The translations under genes were made by a program, and so were the position numbers. The notes beneath the pieces were generated by a model, which worked only from the letters and a program-made list of their open reading frames with translations, was not told the DNA's origin and did not search any database. Below, in pieces: positions 17,116 to 24,719 of a stretch of 64,000 nt of DNA. Source of the stretch: Lachnospiraceae bacterium. GTDB lineage: Bacteria > Bacillota > Clostridia > Lachnospirales > Lachnospiraceae. The stretch spans positions 99,607 through 163,606 of the forward strand of contig JAFXQX010000012.1 of NCBI GenBank assembly GCA_017526745.1, given 5' to 3'. The first letter of the stretch is position 1; every line of letters starts with the position of its first letter.

Positions 17116-17868
17116 ATGACGAACTTCGGGTTAAGCAACATCGCATCACTGTTTGGAATGGGCAATACAGGAAGCACTAGTTCGCTGTACAGCCAACTGG
17201 CTCAGTATTCGAGCATAAAGTCAGGTGCTTACGCCAAGCTCACAAGAGCATATTATGGAAAGAATACCGATACATCAAAGAAAACGGAAAGCACGGCCAA
17301 GAAATCTGATGTTACAGACAAGTTATATACATCAAAGGCAGCTGATTCTGTTAAAGCTTTAAATGCTGTAGAAACCGAGGCTAATGAACTTGTTAAATCC
17401 GCAAAAAAACTTGTAGATAGCGGGAAAGACAGCCTGTTTACAAGCGAGAAGGATTATGACAAGGATAAAGCGTATGAGGCAGTAAGCAAGTTTGTTACAG
17501 ATTATAACGACACCATTGATAAACTTGCAGGAACAAGCGACTCCACTGTTCATAACAATGCAAGCAGTATGAAGCGCATGACCGATATCATGAAGAACAG
17601 CCTGTCAAAGGCGGGTATCAGTATCGGGGATGACGGGAAACTCTCGGTTTCCGAGGAAGATTTCAAGAAGGCTGACTTCAGCAAGATAAAATCAGTATTC
17701 TCCGGCAAAAACTCATATGCTGATATCATATCGAATTCAGCCTCACGTATTGCTTCTGCTGCAAGTACCGCAGAAAACAAGTATGGCAGCGGTGCATATG
17801 GAAGCGACGGAACATACGGCTCATACAACAGTTATTACAGCGGGTTGTACTACAATGGATTCTTTTAA
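17116..17868 (+). CDS. FliD-C-like protein of the receptor operon
   Basis: 250 aa. AAGGAGG at 17101-17107 with 8-nt spacing selects ATG 17116 over the in-frame GTG at 17107. The N-terminus is Ser/Gly/Ala-rich without a Sec signal (SNIASLFGMGNTGSTSSLYS). Residues about 75-215 read like the C-terminal domain of flagellar cap protein FliD: KAYEAVSKFVTDYNDTIDKL, MKNSLSKAGISIGDDGKLSV and FSKIKSVFSG. The C-terminus is a Tyr/Gly/Ser-rich tail. No other flagellar gene is in the window. It could be a structural, FliD-derived protein or only share the fold. It follows the receptor gene by 63 nt on the same strand. Confidence 0.65.
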   Translation: MTNFGLSNIASLFGMGNTGSTSSLYSQLAQYSSIKSGAYAKLTRAYYGKNTDTSKKTESTAKKSDVTDKLYTSKAADSVKALNAVETEANELVKSAKKLVDSGKDSLFTSEKDYDKDKAYEAVSKFVTDYNDTIDKLAGTSDSTVHNNASSMKRMTDIMKNSLSKAGISIGDDGKLSVSEEDFKKADFSKIKSVFSGKNSYADIISNSASRIASAASTAENKYGSGAYGSDGTYGSYNSYYSGLYYNGFF

Positions 17869-17911
17869 GAAAACAAATGGATTTGGACAAATCACAAGGA
17901 GGTGAAGAGAA

Positions 17912-18607
17912 ATGTCAATGACAATAGGAACAGATTATTCGGCTTACAGAGCGGGACATACGAGTGTTGATATTCCCGATGCGGAAAAGGGTGATTTTGA
18001 AGAACACCGTAAATGGTCAGAATCAATTAAGCCGGAATTGGATGAGTGGAAAGCAAATAACGAGAGGATTCGCAGCAGCCGGCCGGGCTACCATCAGGGG
18101 GTTGTCTATGAAAAGTCTGATGAACCGGTTGATAATTCCACATATTCCATCAACAAGATGAATGCGACCGACAGGGCAGCTATAGTTGATCAACTGAAGG
18201 CGGACGCGAGACAGCGTGAGCAGCAGCTTGTAAGTATTGTAAACAAGACCATTTCTGATCAGGCGCAAGCTTTTGGTAAGGCAATAGGAGATGATTTCTG
18301 GTCGAAGTTATCCAGCGGAAACTTTAGTGTGAGTGCTGCAGACAAAGCGCAGGCACAGAAGGATATCAGCGAGGATGGTTACTTCGGAGTCAAACAGACA
18401 TCACAGAGACTGTTTGATTTTGCAAGTGCACTTGCAGGCGATGATGTCGACAAGATGAAGGAAATGCAGGCAGCAATGGAGAAGGGATATAAACTTGCCA
18501 CAAAGGCATGGGGCAATGAACTCCCGGGAATATGCAAGGAGACCATTGACGCTGCAAACAAGTTATTCGACGAGTATTATAAGTCGAAGGAAAGCATAAC
18601 TGCCTGA
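17912..18607 (+). CDS. Hypothetical helical protein of the receptor operon
   Basis: 231 aa, soluble, no signal peptide. AAGGAGG at 17896-17902 supports ATG 17912. The N-terminal 90 residues are charged and probably flexible. The rest is helical, with a compact block DGYFGVKQTSQRLFDFASAL, AGDDVDKMKEMQAAMEKGYK and WGNELPGICKETIDAANKLF, a pattern I associate with domains of unknown function found near flagellar or secreted proteins; family membership is not certain. Neighbours are the FliD-like gene (44 nt upstream) and, after a hairpin-rich gap, the receptor-domain homolog. Confidence 0.6.
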   Translation: MSMTIGTDYSAYRAGHTSVDIPDAEKGDFEEHRKWSESIKPELDEWKANNERIRSSRPGYHQGVVYEKSDEPVDNSTYSINKMNATDRAAIVDQLKADARQREQQLVSIVNKTISDQAQAFGKAIGDDFWSKLSSGNFSVSAADKAQAQKDISEDGYFGVKQTSQRLFDFASALAGDDVDKMKEMQAAMEKGYKLATKAWGNELPGICKETIDAANKLFDEYYKSKESITA

Positions 18608-18775
18608 ATATAGCTGCTTATATGATATAAGACAATAAGCTACCCTGCTTCGAAGAGGCAGGGTGCTCCCGGCGAGGGTTGTGTAATATACTACCAGTGT
18701 AGGATGCAGGCAGTGGATCTTTATACCGCTGTCTGCACCTTTTGCATTTGGCACTTTAACAGGAGATAGACTATT
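18608..18775 (+). terminator. Tandem hairpins between the operon's second and third small genes
   Basis: Hairpin 1: ACCCTGCTTC (18642-18651) with GAGGCAGGGT-type arm (18655-18664), 10 bp, 3-nt loop, no T run. Hairpin 2: TGCAGGCAGTGG (18705-18716) with CCGCTGTCTGCA (18726-18737), followed by CCTTTTG, terminator-like. They could end transcription of the first part of the operon or act as an attenuator tuning the genes beyond. No separate promoter was convincing in this gap. Confidence 0.55.
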
Positions 18776-19435
18776 ATGATAATGATCAGAGATATTAGAA
18801 ATATGTTTCAACAGATGTCTGGTATGCCGATCAACAGCAAAAACGGAAAGGCTCTGCTCAGGAAATATGGTATAAATACAAACAGCGCACAGTATAAAGC
18901 AGCCATGAAACAGATGTCAGAAGCGTCGCATGGTGGGGTGGGGTATACCAATCCGCAGGCGATAAAGAATCTTATGGCAAACTTTGATAAGGATGGGGAT
19001 CTTATCAATGCACGCGGTGTGGCAGGCATGGATGCTACAGGGATCCCGCAGTCTCAGCGGCATAAGATCATCGGCGTTTCCGAGGAGTCAAGACAGGATA
19101 TGTTTAATGAGACAAAACGGCATTTCTTGGCGGAAAATGGCGTAGGAAACGGCGATACAACAAGGCGATCCGAGGTATTTACAAGATACCAGCTCAGCGT
19201 TCCGAAGCAGGACAGATTAAAAGGAACCTGGACGCTTGGGCAGTATGAACGGGCGTACAGGCAGGCGTTCTATGATGCATGCAAAAAAGCTGATCCCAAG
19301 TGGGAACCTGGCAAGGATATTCCTGCGGGCGCATTGGATGGTGTTACCAGAGAGAGCATTGATAGCTGTTTGGTCAAGGGTCGGGGAGAGTACGGAGAGA
19401 CACTTGAAAGAAGAACGGTGGATTTGACGATATGA
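18776..19435 (+). CDS. Stand-alone homolog of the BlaR1-like receptor's sensor domain
   Basis: 219 aa, soluble, no signal peptide. AGGAG at 18761-18765 with 10-nt spacing supports ATG 18776. Residues about 24-205 align with residues about 540-720 of the receptor at 14827: NSAQYKAA with DSKQYKAA; NFDKDGD (70-75, Asp-rich loop resembling a Ca-binding loop) with QFDEDGD; GDTTRRSEVF with GDTQRSDVY; RLKGTWTLGQYER (147-159) identical; ADPKWEPGKD with VDPDWQPGDD. I recall such proteins as a clostridial/Bacillus domain of unknown function (possibly DUF3879), which I cannot verify. As a free copy of the sensor domain it may be ligand, decoy or partner of the receptor. Confidence 0.75.
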   Translation: MIMIRDIRNMFQQMSGMPINSKNGKALLRKYGINTNSAQYKAAMKQMSEASHGGVGYTNPQAIKNLMANFDKDGDLINARGVAGMDATGIPQSQRHKIIGVSEESRQDMFNETKRHFLAENGVGNGDTTRRSEVFTRYQLSVPKQDRLKGTWTLGQYERAYRQAFYDACKKADPKWEPGKDIPAGALDGVTRESIDSCLVKGRGEYGETLERRTVDLTI

Positions 19436-19460
19436 TCAGATGTTAAAAGGAGTGACAACC

Positions 19461-20087
19461 ATGGATATCAAAATCAAGTCTTCAATGGAAATATACAAGA
19501 ATCCCAGCATAGATCCGAATAATACCAATGTACAGCATAAGCATATTCTCATGACTAACATGGGGGATACGCTTACAGCTATCCAGAAGGGGCGCCTCAG
19601 CGTGGATGGTGATGTCCTGGAACTGTCTGATGAAGCCAAAGGGGCTTTGCAGGAAGCGTTTGATAAAGCCATGAAAGAAAATGAAAAAGTAAATGAAATG
19701 AACGCCGCCATGCATGACAGTGTTTGGGCACAACAGACAGGTGATGCACAAAGGAAAATGATGGAGGATGAAGCCAGAGCCATAAAGATCGCTACGAGTA
19801 TAGGTAAAGGTGACGTTGTGCCGGCGAAAGATGAAGCATTCCTTATGACTACGAAACCTGATCTGTATAAACTTGCTAAGATGCGGGCGCTGATGGCTGA
19901 GGAACATAAAAAAGAGAAATCTGTTCTGGATGATGATGAAGAGCCGAAGGAATATGATTGGGATAAAGGCCAGGATGACACCATTCATCGTGTAGCTGTG
20001 GATATAGCAATTGGAGATGATGGAATGTCGGTTGCAGGAGTTTCCGAAGTGGCTGTATCTAGCAGTGATATCAATAATTTGGAGTAA
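19461..20087 (+). CDS. Hypothetical protein of the receptor operon
   Basis: 208 aa. AAAGGAG at 19445-19451 selects ATG 19461 (spacing 9), seven codons after the first in-frame start. No signal peptide or membrane segment. Helical, rich in Lys/Glu/Met/Asp; it includes VLELSDEAKGALQEAFDKA and a strongly acidic stretch KSVLDDDEEPKEYDWD, ending in a Ser/Val-rich tail. Not recognised. It lies 25 nt after the receptor-domain homolog and 18 nt before the lipoprotein gene, and so belongs to the same set. Confidence 0.55.
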   Translation: MDIKIKSSMEIYKNPSIDPNNTNVQHKHILMTNMGDTLTAIQKGRLSVDGDVLELSDEAKGALQEAFDKAMKENEKVNEMNAAMHDSVWAQQTGDAQRKMMEDEARAIKIATSIGKGDVVPAKDEAFLMTTKPDLYKLAKMRALMAEEHKKEKSVLDDDEEPKEYDWDKGQDDTIHRVAVDIAIGDDGMSVAGVSEVAVSSSDINNLE

Positions 20088-20105
20088 AAACATACAGCAA
20101 TTATC

Positions 20106-21140
20106 ATGAAAAAGATGCGGATAGTTCTGATCTTGGCGGTATTAACAGTAATCCTGGGAGGTTGCGGGACAACTACATCAAATCCTGTTGTAAGAGCTAT
20201 AACATCAAAACCGGGAACAGACGAAAAGGAATACTCTATCGTATATGATAACGGCAAAATAGAAGCGACCAGCGAGTTTGCTCCTGACGAAGCGATCGTT
20301 CTGTATGCAGATAGTGATGACTTTGTAGCTAATACGGAAAACGGAAAGGTTAATGTCAGGTTAGATGATACGAAACTAACCGATGATACCGGTAATCCAT
20401 ATGATACAGATGATGTGATACAGTCTTTGATGCAAGACATTGCCGATAATGCAGAGCATGACATATTTGACGTAAGTATCATTATCGACGGTGACCGGTA
20501 TTTTGTTTTCGAGAAACATAATGTAAACATACAAACCCCGTGCGTACTATATGAATATGATACTGCGACTAAGGTGTTGGATGAACTATGTCGATGGGAT
20601 GATGTGGATCTGAAGGGAATTGCTATTTACGGATCTGACAGCGATGGTTCTACAGTTATAATCGGAGGTGCAGACGGTCCGACATCAATATATCTTGCAT
20701 CCAAAACTGATTCGGATGGTGAAAGGAAACAGGATATAAATGATTCAGATTATACAGCGGTTATCGACAGGGTTCTTAATGAATACAATTTCGAACCTGT
20801 TGAATGGAATAATACTATTGAATGGTCTGAGGATGCGGATGCCCTTATAAAGATGGCCGAAGAAAACAAGGGTCGATACAAAGCGTATGGAATAATCAGT
20901 AAAGAAGCGGGTCCGTATGGGATAGTATTGATCGATACAATTGACTGGACAGAGATCAACACAAACTATGTTTACGAAAAGTGGTTCTATACGGGAAGTT
21001 CCGCCGGGGAGCCGGAACTCAAATGGGATAAGAGCAGGTTGTACTTTACATATCCCGTTCCGTCAATCATAGGATATAAGATGAAAACGGTTATGATCGA
21101 TTGCGGATATGATACGGGACATATGGAATTTGTCGAGTGA
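20106..21140 (+). CDS. Lipoprotein with an IIGGADGPTS motif
   Basis: 344 aa. A lipoprotein signal MKKMRIVLILAVLTVILGGC with lipobox LGGC and C20 as the predicted lipid-modified residue; it would be anchored outside the membrane. Two regions: about 35-180, and about 220-344 (Trp/Tyr-rich). They are joined by the sequence STVIIGGADGPTSIYLASK (about 190-208). That motif is best known from sodium-pumping decarboxylase beta subunits, but it also occurs as a short insert in Firmicute lipoproteins; its meaning here is unknown. No clear ribosome-binding site precedes ATG 20106. A surface lipoprotein next to a membrane receptor may take part in sensing or in envelope protection. Confidence 0.7.
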   Translation: MKKMRIVLILAVLTVILGGCGTTTSNPVVRAITSKPGTDEKEYSIVYDNGKIEATSEFAPDEAIVLYADSDDFVANTENGKVNVRLDDTKLTDDTGNPYDTDDVIQSLMQDIADNAEHDIFDVSIIIDGDRYFVFEKHNVNIQTPCVLYEYDTATKVLDELCRWDDVDLKGIAIYGSDSDGSTVIIGGADGPTSIYLASKTDSDGERKQDINDSDYTAVIDRVLNEYNFEPVEWNNTIEWSEDADALIKMAEENKGRYKAYGIISKEAGPYGIVLIDTIDWTEINTNYVYEKWFYTGSSAGEPELKWDKSRLYFTYPVPSIIGYKMKTVMIDCGYDTGHMEFVE

Positions 21141-21204
21141 TCATTGCCAGAAACATTAAAGGATCAAGGGTAATATGCCGATAATATATTTGATAGGGCT
21201 ATGG

Positions 21205-21248
21205 AAAGCGCATTTTTCAAGGGATTGTTTTTGAAATATGCGCTTTTT
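21205..21248 (+). terminator. Rho-independent terminator after the lipoprotein gene
   Basis: AAAGCGCAT...CAA (21205-21220) pairs with TTG...ATGCGCTTT (21231-21246), about 15 bp with one mismatch, then a T run ending at 21248. It lies 22 nt before the next start codon, so it may be an attenuator rather than a full stop. Confidence 0.75.
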
Positions 21249-21269
21249 GTATGAAGGGGGATGTATAGC

Positions 21270-21842
21270 ATGAATGTATTATTCCAAAAAGAGGAAGAGA
21301 AGAAGATAACAACGCAGAGAGAACTTGTGGAGCATTTACTTGCCGGTTCTGGCGATGTTGGTGAAATGTCGGAGGAAAACCGCAGGGAGATAGATGCCAG
21401 AATAATGGCGAAGCTTAAGTCCGGAAAGAAACTATCACAAAAGGAACTGGATTATCTGAGGAGAACTAATCCGATATTATATGCCGAGGCAATGCGAGTA
21501 CAGAGGATGGCGGAAGCACTTGAGGAACAGTTAAAACACGCAAAGAGTAAAGAAGAAGTAAACCAGATATTCACGACGGCACTGTCCGGGATATCCAAGA
21601 ACGATCCTGACAGGGAGTACCTGATCGCCTCATTTAACAGGATATCCGAAGAATTCCGAAAATCAAAGGCATATAACGAGCTGCCGACCACTATTGAAGA
21701 GGCAAAAAAGAAAAAGAAACAGGTGGATCCGGATCCAGACCTGTTCAAGGAAGATGACGAAGACGATGATCAGAATTTAAAAAACTGGAGTCCTCTCCAG
21801 GAAATGTTTGATCAGATGCCGTCGTTTTCGGTAAGTGCATAG
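21270..21842 (+). CDS. Hypothetical charged helical protein of the receptor operon
   Basis: 190 aa. AAGGGGG at 21254-21260 selects ATG 21270 over ATG 21261. No signal peptide. Starts MNVLFQKEEEKKITTQRELV, followed by helical charged segments, AKLKSGKKLSQKELDYLRRT, AEALEEQLKHAKSKEEVNQI, and ends with a Lys run, an Asp/Glu run and a short hydrophobic tail. I recognise this general pattern from other clostridial genomes, but no function is known to me. It sits behind a terminator-like hairpin and 42 nt before the next gene. Confidence 0.55.
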   Translation: MNVLFQKEEEKKITTQRELVEHLLAGSGDVGEMSEENRREIDARIMAKLKSGKKLSQKELDYLRRTNPILYAEAMRVQRMAEALEEQLKHAKSKEEVNQIFTTALSGISKNDPDREYLIASFNRISEEFRKSKAYNELPTTIEEAKKKKKQVDPDPDLFKEDDEDDDQNLKNWSPLQEMFDQMPSFSVSA

Positions 21843-21884
21843 ATATATATGTCATTTGTGAATAAGCATTGATAGGAGACTTGC

Positions 21885-22793
21885 ATGCAGATAAGCTCTT
21901 TGTTGAACAACCTTTCAGTACAAAACAGAACATCTTCCGTTATGCCATATGATAAAATGGATCAGGCTTCCTTCCTGGATTACATGAAGCAGGCAACTGA
22001 AACTGGATCAAATGCTGAGCTGACAGGAATAGCGGAATTAAGCAAAGCATATAGTGTTGGCAAGGCGGATGCAGCTTGTTTTGCCGATGCATTTACACGG
22101 TATGATGTTACAACGCATGTCGGGAATGCAAATATATCCGATGCCCACTGGCAGAGAAATGATTTTCCAATATGGAAGTATTTTGAAAAGGGAGCATCTG
22201 CCGACTGCTTGAATAATTGGGAGCCGTCCGGACCCAATCCGCCGCAAACAGATCCGGGTGTTCAGCGGGGACTGGCATCGATTGGCCCGGGGAAAATGTC
22301 TGTCATTATTCCTGACGCACTGCAAAAAAAGATGGACGCTGATCCGGAGTATGCTAAAGAAATAATGCGGAAGGTACAAAAATGGAAGGAAGATTACGAC
22401 AACTGGGATAATGCTACCGCTCTGTCTTTGGGAATGGATGTTGCTGAACATCAGGCAAGCAAGAATTATCTTATTAATCTTGATGAAGACGGAAATGTTA
22501 AGCAATATGCAGTTTCAGGAGGCGGGAACAGTATCAAGGGCCCTTCAAAGGAAGAGCAAAGACAGTTCGAGGAAGAGCAAAAGGCTAAAAGAGAAAAACA
22601 GATAAAGCTGGAGAGAGAGAAACAAGAATACAACCGCAAGGTTGCAGAACAGAAAAGACTTTTTGAGGAAGAAAGATATCACAGACAGGTCATTGAAACA
22701 GTTATGAAAGATCAGATAGAATCGGACACGAGTATACAGGGAATTCTCTCGACATACAGTACGAACTCTTCACCGAAAGGTGGAAAAGCATAG
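21885..22793 (+). CDS. Hypothetical protein with C-terminal coiled coil
   Basis: 302 aa, not recognised. ATAGGAG upstream supports ATG 21885. The N-terminus is short and polar (MQISSLLNNLSVQNRTSS). The central part, about 60-210, contains DPGVQRGLASIGPGKMSVII, DALQKKMDADPEYAKEIMRK and LSLGMDVAEHQASKNYLINL. Residues about 220-275 are a highly charged Glu/Lys/Arg coiled coil (EEQRQFEEEQKAKREKQIKL). No signal peptide. Last gene of the set; a strong terminator follows at 22828. Confidence 0.55.
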   Translation: MQISSLLNNLSVQNRTSSVMPYDKMDQASFLDYMKQATETGSNAELTGIAELSKAYSVGKADAACFADAFTRYDVTTHVGNANISDAHWQRNDFPIWKYFEKGASADCLNNWEPSGPNPPQTDPGVQRGLASIGPGKMSVIIPDALQKKMDADPEYAKEIMRKVQKWKEDYDNWDNATALSLGMDVAEHQASKNYLINLDEDGNVKQYAVSGGGNSIKGPSKEEQRQFEEEQKAKREKQIKLEREKQEYNRKVAEQKRLFEEERYHRQVIETVMKDQIESDTSIQGILSTYSTNSSPKGGKA

Positions 22794-22827
22794 AAGTCCA
22801 GATAGTATAGAATATTGAGCAATTGTG

Positions 22828-22859
22828 CGGTCTCTTGTGAAAACGGGAGACCGTTTTTT
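22828..22859 (+). terminator. Terminator of the BlaI/BlaR1-like cargo operon
   Basis: CGGTCTC (22828-22834) pairs with GAGACCG (22847-22853), followed by six T residues (22854-22859). Confidence 0.85.
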
Positions 22860-22877
22860 GGAAAAATGAAAAATTAC

Positions 22878-22910
22878 TGTCAGGTTTTGGGCAGCTGAGT
22901 TGTATTATAT
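22878..22910 (+). promoter_or_regulatory. Candidate ECF-sigma autoregulated promoter
   Basis: TGTCAGGTTTT at 22878-22888 and GTATTATAT at 22902-22910, upstream of the ECF sigma gene. The TGTCA-type -35 differs from the TTGACA promoters elsewhere in the window. ECF factors commonly drive their own operon; this assignment is by position and resemblance only. Confidence 0.4.
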
Positions 22911-22953
22911 GTAGAAGGCCTTCAAAGAAACATATTCGGAAAGCGAGAGGAGT

Positions 22954-23421
22954 ATGGATGAAAGGGAAGCAAGACGGCTGGTAGAGAGTTATGCCGACAT
23001 GATCTTGCGTATAAGTACAAACTATCTGAAGAGCACCTGCGAAGCAGAGGATGTATGCCAGACGGTTTTTCTCAAGTTTATGACATCAGCCCCGGAATTC
23101 GAAAGCCCTGAACATGAAAAAGCATGGGTCATAAGGACCGCCATAAATGTATGTAAGAATGAACTTAAGAGTGCGTTTTTCAGAAGGACTACGGGAATTG
23201 ATGATATCTCGGAACTTACCGCACTGGAAAATCCGGATCCGGGAGTTATGGAAGAAATCATGAAATTGCCTGTCAATTACCGGATCAGCATATATCTGTA
23301 TTACTACGAAGGGTATTCTGCAGCGGAGATAGCAGATGTTCTTGGCAAGAAGGAATCAGCCGTGATGGCATATCTGTCAAGGGGACGAAAAAAGCTGAAA
23401 CTGGTATTTGCCGAAGAGTAA
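22954..23421 (+). CDS. ECF-type sigma factor
   Basis: 155 aa, the size of a group 4 sigma-70 factor. Region 2 is residues about 5-70 (YADMILRISTNYLKSTCEAE, VCQTVFLKFM) and region 4 about 95-152 (LPVNYRISIYLYYYEGYSAA, EIADVLGKKESAVMAYLSRGRKKL), a clear helix-turn-helix. There is no region 1 or 3. GAGAGGAG directly before ATG 22954. The next gene starts 13 nt later and encodes a single-pass membrane protein, the usual sigma/anti-sigma pairing. It probably responds to an envelope signal. Confidence 0.92.
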   Translation: MDEREARRLVESYADMILRISTNYLKSTCEAEDVCQTVFLKFMTSAPEFESPEHEKAWVIRTAINVCKNELKSAFFRRTTGIDDISELTALENPDPGVMEEIMKLPVNYRISIYLYYYEGYSAAEIADVLGKKESAVMAYLSRGRKKLKLVFAEE

Positions 23422-23434
23422 AAGGAGTACCGTG

Positions 23435-24223
23435 ATGAGTATAAACAAAGAAGAATACATTGAATCCATGCGACGCCTTGAGTTTTCTGACGAAACAAAA
23501 GGGAAAATGATCGGGAACCTGACTAAGATCAGTACTCCCGGAAATGGAGGCGTTATGAAAAAAGGAATAAAAGCGGGCAAGGCGGTCATTATTGCCGCTG
23601 CATGCGTTATGATCTTTGGTGTTACTGCAGCGGCTGCCGGAATAGCTTCTGTAGTTGTAAGCCATAACAGACTGGGATCGAGAACGGATGACTTTGGGAA
23701 ACTGTCAGAGCTTGAGGAAAAAGTCGGGTTAAATGTTACTGCGGTTGATTCTTTTTCCAACGGGTATATATTTGATCATATGGAAATACAAGATTCTACC
23801 GAACAGGATGAAAACGGTAATGATTTAGAATCATATTCCGGCATAGATCTGCAGTATGTGAAAGAAGGCTCCCCAGAGGTTTGGATAAACATGGATCCGG
23901 CAAGAATGTATGATGAGAGTTATGAAGCCGATAAAGCACAGGAAATGCGCGAATTTAACGGTGTAAAGCTCTATTACAGCCGTGATGAGTATCTGTTTCT
24001 TCCGGTATCAGGAGAGGATCAAGTAACTGAAGAAGAACGTAAACGGGAGGAAGAAGATCCGCATTTCTATATCAGTTATGGAAGTGATGAAAGAGAGATA
24101 AAACACCCCAGCTTTGTTACATTCGTAATGGACGATGTCATGTATTGTATGTTATCGTTTGACACGAACATGACCAGTGAAGAAATGCTGGATATGGCTG
24201 AGGAGATCATAACGGCAAGGTAG
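23435..24223 (+). CDS. Single-pass membrane protein, likely anti-sigma/sensor partner
   Basis: 262 aa from ATG 23435, preceded by AAAGGAG; the longer frame from 23408 would overlap the sigma gene. N-terminal cytoplasmic part of about 40 residues (EEYIESMRRLEFSDETKGKM), one membrane segment (about 48-72, AVIIAAACVMIFGVTAAAAG), then an extracellular domain of about 190 residues resembling the DUF4367/DUF4179 type found with clostridial ECF factors. The family match is by general pattern. The layout fits an anti-sigma factor that holds the upstream ECF factor until an outside signal is sensed. Confidence 0.75.
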   Translation: MSINKEEYIESMRRLEFSDETKGKMIGNLTKISTPGNGGVMKKGIKAGKAVIIAAACVMIFGVTAAAAGIASVVVSHNRLGSRTDDFGKLSELEEKVGLNVTAVDSFSNGYIFDHMEIQDSTEQDENGNDLESYSGIDLQYVKEGSPEVWINMDPARMYDESYEADKAQEMREFNGVKLYYSRDEYLFLPVSGEDQVTEEERKREEEDPHFYISYGSDEREIKHPSFVTFVMDDVMYCMLSFDTNMTSEEMLDMAEEIITAR

Positions 24224-24249
24224 TATATAGTAATCATGAGTTCAGAAAA

Positions 24250-24283
24250 GGCAGGGCGCCGATGGTATGCGCCCTGTCTTTTT
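24250..24283 (+). terminator. Terminator of the ECF sigma operon
   Basis: GGCAGGGCGC (24250-24259) pairs with GCGCCCTGTC (24269-24278), then five T residues. Confidence 0.88.
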
Positions 24284-24300
24284 GGTATTGAGAATGCTCC

Positions 24301-24359
24301 TTGACAAATATAGAATATCGATATAGTATATAGAATATCAATATATAGATATTCGATAC
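24301..24359 (+). promoter_or_regulatory. Promoter/operator of the PadR gene
   Basis: TTGACA at 24301-24306 with a TATA-rich -10 about 15-17 nt on. The stretch 24311-24357 is made of overlapping near-palindromes of the GATATTC/GAATATC type (GAATATCGATAT, AGAATATC, AGATATTCGAT), a likely autoregulatory PadR operator. Confidence 0.6.
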
Positions 24360-24372
24360 AGAGGAGGTTTAT

Positions 24373-24705
24373 ATGAGTAACATAGATAAAACACTTTTAT
24401 CCGGAAGCATGGGAACTATGCTGTTAAAGCTTTTATCAGAGAAAGATATGTACGGATATGAGATGATCGAGACGCTCCGGTCACGTTCACAGAATGTCTT
24501 TGAACTTAAAGCCGGGACATTGTATCCGCTCCTTCATACGCTTGAGTCAAAGAACTATCTGACATCATATGAACAGGAAGGAGTTGGAAAGACACGCAAG
24601 TACTATTCTATAACAGATGCCGGCAGGAAGTATCTAAAGACTAAGCTCACCGAGTGGGAAACGTTTACAGGGGCCGTTGCCGGGGTACTGGCAATTGCAT
24701 TTTAA
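24373..24705 (+). CDS. PadR-family transcriptional regulator
   Basis: 110 aa, typical short PadR. Winged helix with the family signature MYGYEMIETLRSRSQ, LKAGTLYPLLHTLESKNYL and TRKYYSITDAGRKYL. GAGGAGG just before ATG 24373. It is 14 nt upstream of a HAAS-domain membrane protein, a frequent pairing in Firmicutes in which PadR represses the pair until an envelope signal or drug is present. The AT-rich palindromes upstream fit self-repression. Confidence 0.92.
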   Translation: MSNIDKTLLSGSMGTMLLKLLSEKDMYGYEMIETLRSRSQNVFELKAGTLYPLLHTLESKNYLTSYEQEGVGKTRKYYSITDAGRKYLKTKLTEWETFTGAVAGVLAIAF

Positions 24706-24719
24706 GGGGGGGATCGATC

